Below are positions 1-6,791 of a stretch of 7,259 nt of DNA, piece after piece. The notes under the pieces were generated by a model, which had not been told where the DNA came from, searched no databases, and saw only the letters and a program-made list of their open reading frames with translations. The DNA lies in the NCBI GenBank assembly GCA_003560455.1, contig PWIL01000140.1, positions 1 to 7,259 on the forward strand. Reading direction: 5' to 3'. Source of the stretch: Mollicutes bacterium (lineage in GTDB: Bacteria; Bacillota_I; Bacilli_A; RF39; UBA660). The translations under genes and the position numbers were made by a program. Position 1 is the first letter of the stretch; the number at the start of each line of letters is the position of its first letter.

Positions 1-7
1 ATCACCT
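1..7 (-). promoter_or_regulatory. Shine-Dalgarno site for a gene just beyond the left edge
   Basis: On the minus strand these bases read AGGTGAT, a close match to the anti-SD complement and the same type of site used by the LTA-synthase and ApbE genes here. It overlaps the last Arg codon (AGG) and TGA stop of the NusG-domain-II gene, so a translationally coupled gene should start a few bases outside the window. In related Bacillota, NusG-domain-II genes are often followed by a Gx-transporter (heptaprenyl diphosphate synthase component I-like) gene; that identity is inference only. Confidence 0.55.
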
Positions 8-358
8 AATTATCGCATCAATTTCACTTTCACCTAATATTTCAATAATAACTTGATTAGGAAGGCAAACGATTACATCATTACTTTGATTTGTAAAATC
101 TCTTTTTGAGCAAATATTCAAAGGACTGGTTTCTTCAATCACGCCAACTTTACCATTTTCAACCAAAATAACCACCGGTCCTAAATCACCCATTACTTCA
201 TATTTTCTTTTTTCTAAATTTGTTAAATCAATTTCTAAAACAATATCACCAGCATATTTGACAATTGCTTTTTGACCAACTTCATTGTTTTTTGTCAAAT
301 AAAAAACAAATACAAAACTAATAATAATTAATATTAATAGCCAATCATATTTATTCAT
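2..358 (-). CDS. Membrane-anchored NusG domain II-containing protein
   Basis: This is a small (118 aa) protein with an N-terminal membrane anchor (about residues 4-22, WLLILIIISFVFVFYL) followed by a compact beta-rich domain of the NusG domain II type. The family signature is visible: the KYAGDIV start, ENGKVGVIEETSP, and the closing VIVCLPNQVIIEI strand. Family members usually have an extra cysteine a few residues before the NICS cysteine; here that position is not Cys, leaving C83 and C98. I chose the ATG at 358 over an in-frame GTG at 376, because MNKYDWLL gives the usual short head before the TM segment and the GTG has no Shine-Dalgarno site. The ATG is only weakly served by an AGG 11 bases upstream, but it overlaps the end of apbE by 8 bp (ATGAATAA), so translational coupling is likely. 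Proteins of this type recur beside ApbE in flavin-based extracytoplasmic electron-transfer loci; their biochemical role is not established. The family call is fairly sure, the function is not. Confidence 0.82.
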   Translation of the reverse strand: MNKYDWLLILIIISFVFVFYLTKNNEVGQKAIVKYAGDIVLEIDLTNLEKRKYEVMGDLGPVVILVENGKVGVIEETSPLNICSKRDFTNQSNDVIVCLPNQVIIEILGESEIDAIIR

Positions 359-1298
359 ATTTATAAAAACCTGCACTTTTTATTTTTTCTTGATCAAAAG
401 TATACCACAATGCTTCAGCATCATATTTAGTTAAAAAGTCTTTTCCTTCTTCAATTGGCATTAAAAACAAAGTTGTTGTCAAAACATCAGCCAATAAACT
501 ATCTTCGCTAACTACCGTTACGCTGGCAAAATATTCAGCCGGATATAAAGTTTTTGGATCAATAATATGATGATATATTTCACCATCTAGTTCAAAAAAA
601 CGTTCATAACTACCACTAGTACTAACATTAATATTTTCTGCTTTTAAAACAATTAAATTCTCGTTTTCAAATGGATGAGCCACGCCAATATTATAAGGCA
701 CATCACGATATCGTTCACCAACCAACACCTGACCACCAGCATTAATAATATATTGATCAATTTCTCTTTCTTTTAATAATTCTTCCACTTTTGACAGTGC
801 ATAACCTTTCGCCAACGCCCCCAAATCAAGATTAACACCTTGATAAATTTTATTATCTTTTATTATAATTTCAGATTTTTCAATTTGATTTAAATCCTCT
901 TGTTTAGGAAGACCTTCCCCCTCTTGAATATGCTTTTTCCAAACATCAATCAAATTTCCCATTCCAATATCAAATAACCCTTCAGATTTTACATAAAAAT
1001 CTAATCCATAATTAATTAAAGAAACCAACTCTTCATCAATTATCAAATATTCTTCATCCATATTATTAATACTATAAACATTAACCATATTATCAACCGA
1101 CTCATAACGATCTGTTAATTGATGATAATAAGCAAACAACTCTTCTATTTCATTTAAAACAGCTTTTTCTTCTTGATCACTATAAATTTTAATATTAACA
1201 AAAGTATCCATAACAAAAATAGTTTTTTCACTAACCACTTGTTCAGAACGACAACCTATTAAAAAAACAAAGAAAATTAAAAAAAGATATTTTTTCAT
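351..1298 (-). CDS. apbE: FAD:protein FMN transferase, ApbE family lipoprotein
   Basis: This enzyme transfers FMN from FAD to a Ser/Thr of extracytoplasmic flavoproteins (those with FMN-binding domains, Rnf/Nqr subunits and similar), using Mg2+. At 315 aa it has typical family length. Residues 1-16 form a lipoprotein signal peptide with a lipobox ending FLIGC (C16), so it is probably anchored on the outer face of the membrane. Family motifs appear in order: MDTFVNIKIY (30-39), LDLGALAKGYALSK (157-170), NAGGQVLVG (186-194), STSGSYERF (226-234), HHIIDPKT (243-250) and ADVLTTTLF (270-278), whose Asp is the expected metal ligand. One oddity is DPKTLYPA, where the family usually has DP(R/K)TGYPA. 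The start is supported by GGTGAT 3 bases upstream of the ATG. It overlaps the NusG-domain-II gene downstream, a frequent pairing in flavinylation loci such as Rnf or Listeria-type extracellular electron transfer. No target flavoprotein lies in the window. Confidence 0.95.
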   Translation of the reverse strand: MKKYLFLIFFVFLIGCRSEQVVSEKTIFVMDTFVNIKIYSDQEEKAVLNEIEELFAYYHQLTDRYESVDNMVNVYSINNMDEEYLIIDEELVSLINYGLDFYVKSEGLFDIGMGNLIDVWKKHIQEGEGLPKQEDLNQIEKSEIIIKDNKIYQGVNLDLGALAKGYALSKVEELLKEREIDQYIINAGGQVLVGERYRDVPYNIGVAHPFENENLIVLKAENINVSTSGSYERFFELDGEIYHHIIDPKTLYPAEYFASVTVVSEDSLLADVLTTTLFLMPIEEGKDFLTKYDAEALWYTFDQEKIKSAGFYKYE

Positions 1299-1317
1299 TT
1301 TATCACCCTAAAATAAG

Positions 1318-1339
1318 AAAATGTCTAAAACGACATTTT
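1318..1339 (-). terminator. Perfect 8-bp inverted repeat; possible weak terminator or attenuator
   Basis: The minus-strand transcript reads AAAATGTC, a 6-base loop GTTTTA, then GACATTTT, followed by CTTATTTT. The arms are perfect complements and the 3' side is T-rich, as in an intrinsic terminator, but only two of the eight pairs are G-C, so the stem is weak. The 5' arm includes the TAA stop of the upstream single-TM protein gene, and the hairpin ends 19 bases before the apbE start codon. It sits in the only sizeable intergenic gap of the operon. It could lower read-through into apbE/NusG-II or mark an RNA processing point; in such AT-rich DNA a chance inverted repeat is also possible. Confidence 0.35.
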
Positions 1340-1934
1340 AATTTGATATAAAAGAATCCATGGCAACAATTTCTAAGCGTCCATCATTATCAATTATTTC
1401 AACTTCAAAATCTTTAAAATAACCCGGGTCAACTTCATAATGAATCTGCCCCTTAACTATAAAAGAATCAAATTCAATATTGCTTTCTTCAATTGTAAAA
1501 GAACTAGTCTCTATTAGAACTACCTCCACTTGTTTAACTAAATTTAAATTTTGTTTACGACAACCAAAAAAATTATTTTCAACTTGCGCATAAACAAATT
1601 CCCGTGCTTGTTTACGTAAACTTTCTTGAAACGGTTCGTAAACAAACTGTACTCCCCGCACATCATTTTTACTACTTGCCAATTGTAATGAATAAAAATT
1701 TGCCAAAAATAGTTTTACAAATAACTCGGCTTGTCCCTCAAGTTCTTTTTCCTCCTTTAAAAGCGAAAATAATTCTTGCTCATATTCACTAGCATTCTCT
1801 AGTAACACATATCCTTCCCATTCATCAATGATTTGTTTTTCAGTATCTTCTGATAAGTTTAAAACAAAATATGTTATAAATACTATTAAAGTAATCAAAA
1901 TAAAAACTCCAGCGATTAATAATCCTTTTTTCAT
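1338..1934 (-). CDS. Single-TM membrane protein with small extracytoplasmic domain, function unknown
   Basis: I do not recognise a named family for this 198-aa protein. It starts MKKG and has one hydrophobic segment (about residues 4-26) with positive charges before it, so the rest should lie outside the membrane. A short linker rich in Glu/Asp (28-65) leads to an alpha-helical stretch (about 62-120, with FVKLFLANFYSL and VQFVYEPFQESLRKQ), then predicted beta strands (131-195), including VEVVLIETSSF, IKGQIHYEV-like FIVKGQIHYEV and FEVEIIDNDGRLEIV. This helices-then-sheet order, ending in strands, would suit an NTF2-like (cystatin-type alpha+beta) fold; that is inference. It has a single cysteine (C125). 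The start is clear: AAAGGAG lies 8 bases upstream of the ATG, inside the end of the LTA-synthase gene, with only 3 bp between the genes. The tight coupling suggests a role with the membrane enzymes upstream. It could be an accessory or chaperone-like partner, but nothing proves that. Confidence 0.8.
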   Translation of the reverse strand: MKKGLLIAGVFILITLIVFITYFVLNLSEDTEKQIIDEWEGYVLLENASEYEQELFSLLKEEKELEGQAELFVKLFLANFYSLQLASSKNDVRGVQFVYEPFQESLRKQAREFVYAQVENNFFGCRKQNLNLVKQVEVVLIETSSFTIEESNIEFDSFIVKGQIHYEVDPGYFKDFEVEIIDNDGRLEIVAMDSFISN

Positions 1935-1937
1935 TTA

Positions 1938-3944
1938 TTATTCTCCTTTCAAATCTTCCAATTTTGATAATAAATCATGAATAATAATAGCGCGTGAAAC
2001 TGACAACAAATCATCAGCATACTTTTCATAATACTCAATTGTTTCAACTTTGACAAATTCTTCTGGATCAAGTAATTTTGCTTCACTTCTTTGCGTATTA
2101 TAATATATTTCATTTGTTAACCAATTACCCGATGGAAAAACAACTACATTTTCCTCAACACTAAAAATATCATTACCTAATGCATATGAATTATGAAAAC
2201 CAAACATATTGCCCAATGTTGGCATAATATCATACATTCCCATTACTTTATCAATTTCACCTTGAACTTTTTCATTTTTTGTCCAAATAACTAATGGTAC
2301 TGATTTATATATTTCCCGCTTATAAAAATCAAATTCAATAAAATTTTCTTCTTCCTCATCTAATATTGTATCATGGATTGGATCATAATTAAACAATTGA
2401 TGATAATCGCCTCTTCTTAACTTAGCATCATGATCACCATAAATCATAATTACGGTATTATCTAAAATATCAGTTTCTTCTAATAATTCCATAAATAACC
2501 CCATTGCAGCATCAGCATAATGAATCGAAGTCAAGTAATTACCCATCCTAGTTCCTTCAACATAAGGCGCTCTTGCTTCCACTTCTTCTTCTAATTCTTC
2601 ATCAAAATAAGTATACAACATTGAAAAATCAAAATCAACAATTCCTTGATCAACAATATCACGGAAAGGAGTATGATTTGTCAATGTAACTAAAGTCCCA
2701 TAAAAATTTTCTTCCCGTTCATTAATTTCTTCAATAATTGGCACTGCTTGCCTGAAAAATGATTTATCACTTAAACCTAATTGAATTATTTCATCTAATT
2801 CAAAATCTTTATCATAATAATAAAAATAATCATAGCCTAATGAAGGGTGTAAAACACTCCGATTCCAATAAGTTCCATTATTAGCGTGCATACTAAACGA
2901 ATGATAACCTTTTTCACCTAATAATTTCGGAATCGAAATATATTCACGATCAAAATAATTTATCGCTACTGTACCACTATTAACTGGCATTAAAGAAGTA
3001 TTTAATGTAAACTCACTATCACTACTTGTTCCAACCGCATCTTGGGCATAAAAATTGCTAAAAAACAAACCTTCTTCAGCTAATCGATTAATATGCGGCG
3101 TTAATTCCTGACCATTAAATTCTAAATCCATGACAAAACTTTGAAAACTTTCAGCATGAATACTAATTAAATTCATTCCCTCAAATATATTTGTATATTC
3201 ATTAACTGCAGGTTCAGTATCTCGTTCACTAAAATATTCTTTAAATAATTTACTTGCCTCATCAAAACCAAATAAATTTGTAAACCTGGGCTGGAGGCTA
3301 CTAACTAAGTCATTGCCATGATATATATATAAACCATATCGCGTTACAATAAATTCGCGATTCCATTGCTTACCTAAACGACTAATATCTACTCCCGACA
3401 AAGAAGAAATAAACAAAAAGAGCAAAACTAAACCAACTATTAGACTGCCACCAAATCTTAATTTTTTAATTTCAAATTTTTCAGCTGTTTGATGATAATT
3501 AACTTTTTGCAAATTTTTATTTAAAAAAATCATGGCGATAACTGGCCAAATTAAAGAAAAATCACGCAAATGCATTACATCAAAAACAATCGCATCAGCA
3601 ACACCAATTAATTGGGTCGAAGTAGCTAATAAAGACAGCGATGCAAATGAATTAAAATTACGATAATACATTGAATTAACTAGGGCTAATATTGAAAATA
3701 AAATTGTAAAAAATAAAAAATATTTAAATTGATTTTGGGCTTTAAAAAAATAGCCAAAAGAGCCAACAATTAACACAATGGCCAAATCAGCAATTAATGG
3801 CCAACCATCATACACATTGCCCACCGTAAAATATCTCAATAGCCAAGCATTAAGAACATTTGCAATAACAAAAACAGTAAAAATAATATTTGTCCGAAAA
3901 TAAATTTTAATTTTTTCAGAAAAATCAATTACTTTGCTTAACAT
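1938..3944 (-). CDS. LTA synthase family protein (membrane sulfatase-fold phosphoglycerol transferase)
   Basis: This protein belongs to the LtaS-like alkaline phosphatase superfamily, which transfers glycerol phosphate from phosphatidylglycerol onto a lipid-linked polymer outside the membrane. It has about five N-terminal TM segments (roughly residues 20-185), an extracellular linker, then the catalytic domain from about 255. Visible active-site elements, numbered from this ATG, are NLISIHAES (metal-ligand E265), GTSSDSEF (305-312, nucleophile site), MHANNGTYWNR (H353, W360, R362), TLTNHTPF (H424) and IYGDHDAKL (D504, H505). The S. aureus enzyme has KTSD with a catalytic Thr; here the matching residue is Ser307. 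Acidic insertions (about 448-457 and 528-537) and a roughly 60-residue C-terminal tail are seen. An upstream in-frame GTG at 3953 exists, but it lies inside the Shine-Dalgarno sequence GAGGTGAT, so the ATG at 3944 (668 aa) is preferred. It overlaps the BrkB-like gene by 20 bp. The exact substrate is unproven: LTA, another glycerol-phosphate glycolipid, or a hydrolase role. Confidence 0.93.
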   Translation of the reverse strand: MLSKVIDFSEKIKIYFRTNIIFTVFVIANVLNAWLLRYFTVGNVYDGWPLIADLAIVLIVGSFGYFFKAQNQFKYFLFFTILFSILALVNSMYYRNFNSFASLSLLATSTQLIGVADAIVFDVMHLRDFSLIWPVIAMIFLNKNLQKVNYHQTAEKFEIKKLRFGGSLIVGLVLLFLFISSLSGVDISRLGKQWNREFIVTRYGLYIYHGNDLVSSLQPRFTNLFGFDEASKLFKEYFSERDTEPAVNEYTNIFEGMNLISIHAESFQSFVMDLEFNGQELTPHINRLAEEGLFFSNFYAQDAVGTSSDSEFTLNTSLMPVNSGTVAINYFDREYISIPKLLGEKGYHSFSMHANNGTYWNRSVLHPSLGYDYFYYYDKDFELDEIIQLGLSDKSFFRQAVPIIEEINEREENFYGTLVTLTNHTPFRDIVDQGIVDFDFSMLYTYFDEELEEEVEARAPYVEGTRMGNYLTSIHYADAAMGLFMELLEETDILDNTVIMIYGDHDAKLRRGDYHQLFNYDPIHDTILDEEEENFIEFDFYKREIYKSVPLVIWTKNEKVQGEIDKVMGMYDIMPTLGNMFGFHNSYALGNDIFSVEENVVVFPSGNWLTNEIYYNTQRSEAKLLDPEEFVKVETIEYYEKYADDLLSVSRAIIIHDLLSKLEDLKGE

Positions 3945-4782
3945 TTTTATCACCTCGCGTTATCTTTTTAAAATAAATAGTCGCATTAATGGCTAAACCT
4001 AAAACTAAAAAATAGGCTAATAAATAAATCCACATCATCATCACAATAATTGTTGATAAACTACCATATATCAAATCATAACTAGCAAAATTATCAACCC
4101 AAAATGAATATATAACGGTTACAATAATCCAACAAATAGTTGTAAATAACGCCCCCCAAAATGTTGATTTTATTTTAATATTATTATCTGGTGCAATCGT
4201 GTAAATTAAATTAATAACAATCAACAAATATAAAAAAGCAAACGGCCAACGAACAATTATAAAGATCATATTTAAATAATCTAAAAAACTTTGATTATCA
4301 ATATAATTAACAACAATCGCCATTATACTATTTCCAAATGCCATTACAATTAAAATAAAATAAAAGGCAATTAATAAAATTATCGTTAAAAAAATTGCTT
4401 TTATTCTGCGAATAACCGGATTATTTTGATAATTATCATATAATGCGTTAGCTGTTACAATAACTGAATACAAGCCACCAGATGCGACAAATATACTAAT
4501 TAAAACAAATAATGTTGTATTAATATCAAAGCGACTACGCGTTATTGTCGCCATGATTACTTCTTGCACATCCGCTGGAAAAGTATTTTCAATAAAATTA
4601 ACAACTACTTCACCTTGACCAAAATAACTAGCTGCCGTTAAAATAATAATTAAAAACAAAGGAACAATTGATAAAACTAAAAAAAAGGCCAAATGGGCTG
4701 GTAAAATGGCCATTTCCGGTCTTTTTATTAAAGCCAATAATTCTTTTAAATTATCTTTAACTTTAGAAATAAAGTTAATCAT
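3925..4782 (-). CDS. YihY/virulence factor BrkB family integral membrane protein
   Basis: This 285-aa polytopic protein of the YihY/BrkB family (once mis-assigned as ribonuclease BN) has typical family length. About six hydrophobic helices are seen: 28-53, 87-112, 127-157, 171-196, 207-228 and 240-270. Family hallmarks are ILPAHLAFFLVLSIVPLFL near the N-terminus, SGGLYSVIVTANALYD (101-116), the YTIAPDN stretch (194-200) after the fourth helix, and the closing YGSLSTIIVMMMWIYLLAY (239-257) followed by LGLAINA. The cytoplasmic C-terminus is short and charged. The ATG overlaps the TGA of the receptor gene (ATGA), and AAAGGTG stands 5 bases upstream, so the start is secure. Its molecular function is unknown; a transport or lipid-handling role is often suggested. 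Placement between a membrane receptor and an LTA-synthase-type enzyme favours an envelope-lipid role, by inference. The stop is TGA, which confirms the standard code. Confidence 0.93.
   Translation of the reverse strand: MINFISKVKDNLKELLALIKRPEMAILPAHLAFFLVLSIVPLFLIIILTAASYFGQGEVVVNFIENTFPADVQEVIMATITRSRFDINTTLFVLISIFVASGGLYSVIVTANALYDNYQNNPVIRRIKAIFLTIILLIAFYFILIVMAFGNSIMAIVVNYIDNQSFLDYLNMIFIIVRWPFAFLYLLIVINLIYTIAPDNNIKIKSTFWGALFTTICWIIVTVIYSFWVDNFASYDLIYGSLSTIIVMMMWIYLLAYFLVLGLAINATIYFKKITRGDKNVKQSN
3949..3956 (-). promoter_or_regulatory. Strong Shine-Dalgarno site deciding the LTA-synthase start
   Basis: The minus strand reads GAGGTGAT, eight consecutive matches to the anti-SD complement, 4 bases before the ATG ending at 3944. 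It contains the GTG at 3953-3951 that would otherwise look like an upstream start, so that GTG cannot be served by this site. The site lies within the final codons of the BrkB-like gene. Confidence 0.75.
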
Positions 4783-6773
4783 TCTAACACCTTTTTATTG
4801 CGCATATCAATTGTTGCTTCATTAATTGCATCATCAACTGTTTTAATTTCATCTTCAATCATACTAAAACCAATAGTCGCGCCAAATTCATGACTTAAAT
4901 TTTTAAATTCTTTTTGTAATCTTTTAACATATGCTTCGACTTTTTTACCTTCATAACCAACCATATATACTAAAAATTCATTACCGCTTGTCCGAATCAC
5001 TTCACTATTTTCTTCTTGATTACGAATTAAAATATTAGCTGCTTCTTTAATTACACTATCACCTTCAGCATGGCCATAATTATCATTAATATAGGCAATA
5101 TTATTTAAATCAATAATTAAAATTGCTTGTGGATAAGCTTCACTATTATCCCATTTTTCAAGATTATCATTTAAATAGCTACGATTTTTCAATGATGTTA
5201 AATCATCAATATATTTTAATTTATATTCTTTTGAATTAACACCACCTTGCTTGCCCTTATAAATAATAAAACGCGTGGTTAAATATAAAAAGCCTAAGCT
5301 ACCCAAAACAATTCCGACAATTAATACTACTTGTCGATAATCAACTAATTGATAAAATTCTTTACTTTCTAAAAAACCACGATTTGTTAATCTTTCTTTA
5401 TTAACAAAACTTAAATAAAAATCAAAGTAATTCGCAAAAACACGATTGTCCACCGTATTTTTAAATATGAAAAAATTACGACTTTTTTCTTCTAAAACAT
5501 AATTAATTTTATAATTGTCAAAATGACTTTGCCGATAAAAATTAAAACTATGCTCATCAATTATTAAGGGGGTTCGCGTTATGTTATCTAATTCAACAAT
5601 TTGATATTCAAGTTCTTTTTGAGTTAATAAATTTTCTAAATATGGATTAGGTAAAATACCAATATCATAATTTTTTAATGATCTTAATGAATTAATATTA
5701 TAATTCTGACAATCTATTGAAACAACTAAATAACGATTATCATAAACACCGCGACTACCCATCACACTTACTTCATAGTTTTCAAGTTGATTATTCATGA
5801 AAAAATCAAAATCCCCATTATTAAAACCAGCTAATAAACTATCGTAATCATCATATGCAATAAAACGAATTTCAATTCCGGTTATTTCCATAAAATTATT
5901 TAAAAATGGCAAATTAATTCCTCGAACTTCTTCTTCAGTTTTTAAATTATAAGGAACTTGATTTACAAAACCAAAATAATATCTCTTGCCCCGAAAATCA
6001 TTGCGATCCTTTTCATGAATATTATTACTAGAAAAATAAATTTCATTAAATCGTTCGCTAAATTTTCGATCATAATTATCAGACACCCATATTTGATAAT
6101 ATTTTCCAATAATATCATTCAGTACTTCTTCACCTTTCAATTCTAAAACATAATTTGTTTTTAAATCGGTGATATTATAAACAATCTGATACGGCGATTC
6201 AATAATTTTAGGTAAAAATTGTAGTTTGGGTACTACAATCGCGTCTAATTCCTCTTCTTCATCAGTAAATAAATTTTCATAATTAGAAAAAGTTACATAT
6301 TCAAAATCATCACCCAAGTAAAAAGAAACTCTTTCTAAATCATCCCGAAAAACACCAATTTTTATATCCGGAATTTCTGACAATTCTAAATAATTAAGAT
6401 CTTGTTTTTTTAACAACACATAATTATCAACATATAACAAAATATCATTTTCCGCTTTTTCTTCTTTTATTTTAAATGCATAATTTTCATTACTCTCGCT
6501 TTCAAGTGAAAAAGGAACTTTATTAAAGGCTAATTCCGTTTCTTCTTCAAGCGCATTTAAAAAAGAAAATATTAATGCCTCACTTGAAGCCGAAAAAACA
6601 GGAATATTATTTAAAATTCCAATATCAATAACAGTATTTTTATTTTCTTCAATCCAGCGTCTTTCTGTTAAAGTTAATTCTTTTTCAGTATCCGGCAAAA
6701 AGAAAAAATAATAAACTCCTCCTGCTAACACTATTAATAAAACTAAAACTAATAATCTTTTTAAAATTTTCAT
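4779..6773 (-). CDS. Tandem Venus-flytrap receptor with degenerate GGDEF domain
   Basis: This 664-aa membrane receptor has TM1 at about residues 6-26, two extracytoplasmic periplasmic-binding-protein-like modules (about 34-250 and 262-470), TM2 at about 480-503, and a cytoplasmic GGDEF domain (about 518-664). The first module opens with LTLTERRWIEEN, the LT-x-E-R-x-W-(I/L) lead seen in BvgS-type flytrap sensors; the second shows YYFGFVNQVPYNL, a GINLPF segment and LLAGFNNGDFDFF, typical of SBP_bac_3 domains. In the GGDEF domain, DDLTSLKNR (523-531), N563/D564, YGH and GD (571-572) are kept. However, the signature is SGNEF (596-600), the usual DxDxFK reads D-L-N-N-I-A (555-560), and no RxxD inhibitory site precedes it. 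Cyclase activity is therefore doubtful, and nucleotide binding or a signalling scaffold role is possible. GGGAGG lies 12 bases before the ATG, a longer spacing than usual, directly after the stop of the upstream gene. The gene is coupled to the BrkB-like gene by ATGA. The likely ligand is a small polar solute such as an amino acid, but it is unidentified. Confidence 0.9.
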   Translation of the reverse strand: MKILKRLLVLVLLIVLAGGVYYFFFLPDTEKELTLTERRWIEENKNTVIDIGILNNIPVFSASSEALIFSFLNALEEETELAFNKVPFSLESESNENYAFKIKEEKAENDILLYVDNYVLLKKQDLNYLELSEIPDIKIGVFRDDLERVSFYLGDDFEYVTFSNYENLFTDEEEELDAIVVPKLQFLPKIIESPYQIVYNITDLKTNYVLELKGEEVLNDIIGKYYQIWVSDNYDRKFSERFNEIYFSSNNIHEKDRNDFRGKRYYFGFVNQVPYNLKTEEEVRGINLPFLNNFMEITGIEIRFIAYDDYDSLLAGFNNGDFDFFMNNQLENYEVSVMGSRGVYDNRYLVVSIDCQNYNINSLRSLKNYDIGILPNPYLENLLTQKELEYQIVELDNITRTPLIIDEHSFNFYRQSHFDNYKINYVLEEKSRNFFIFKNTVDNRVFANYFDFYLSFVNKERLTNRGFLESKEFYQLVDYRQVVLIVGIVLGSLGFLYLTTRFIIYKGKQGGVNSKEYKLKYIDDLTSLKNRSYLNDNLEKWDNSEAYPQAILIIDLNNIAYINDNYGHAEGDSVIKEAANILIRNQEENSEVIRTSGNEFLVYMVGYEGKKVEAYVKRLQKEFKNLSHEFGATIGFSMIEDEIKTVDDAINEATIDMRNKKVLE

Positions 6774-6785
6774 TATTTTAAAATG

Positions 6786-6791
6786 CCTCCC
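6786..6791 (-). promoter_or_regulatory. Shine-Dalgarno site of the receptor gene, long spacing
   Basis: The minus strand reads GGGAGG directly after the TAA of the preceding gene, with a 12-base A/T-rich spacer before ATG. There is no alternative in-frame ATG, GTG or TTG between them, so this start stands even though the spacing exceeds the usual 5-9 bases. Initiation may be less efficient than at the other genes of the operon. Confidence 0.6.

Noticed and set aside
359..376. GTG at 376 as start of the NusG-domain-II protein
   Set aside because: It has no Shine-Dalgarno site and would add six residues before an otherwise typical N-terminus; the ATG at 358 fits coupling to the apbE stop.
1340..1375. 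Possible promoter (TTGCCA followed by an AT-rich -10-like region) before apbE
   Set aside because: The best -10 at 17-18 bp spacing matches only about 3 of 6 bases, and such strings are everywhere in DNA this AT-rich.
1604..1792. Plus-strand open frame of 62 codons
   Set aside because: It lies antisense inside the single-TM protein gene, has no convincing ribosome site or family resemblance, and is expected by chance in AT-rich DNA.
3945..3953. GTG at 3953 as start of the LTA-synthase-like protein
   Set aside because: The GTG is part of the Shine-Dalgarno sequence GAGGTGAT itself; the ATG at 3944 has ideal spacing.
5958..6146. Plus-strand open frame of 62 codons, Ile/Phe-rich
   Set aside because: It is antisense to the well-supported receptor gene; the hydrophobic composition simply reflects the complement of an Asn/Asp/Lys-rich coding strand.
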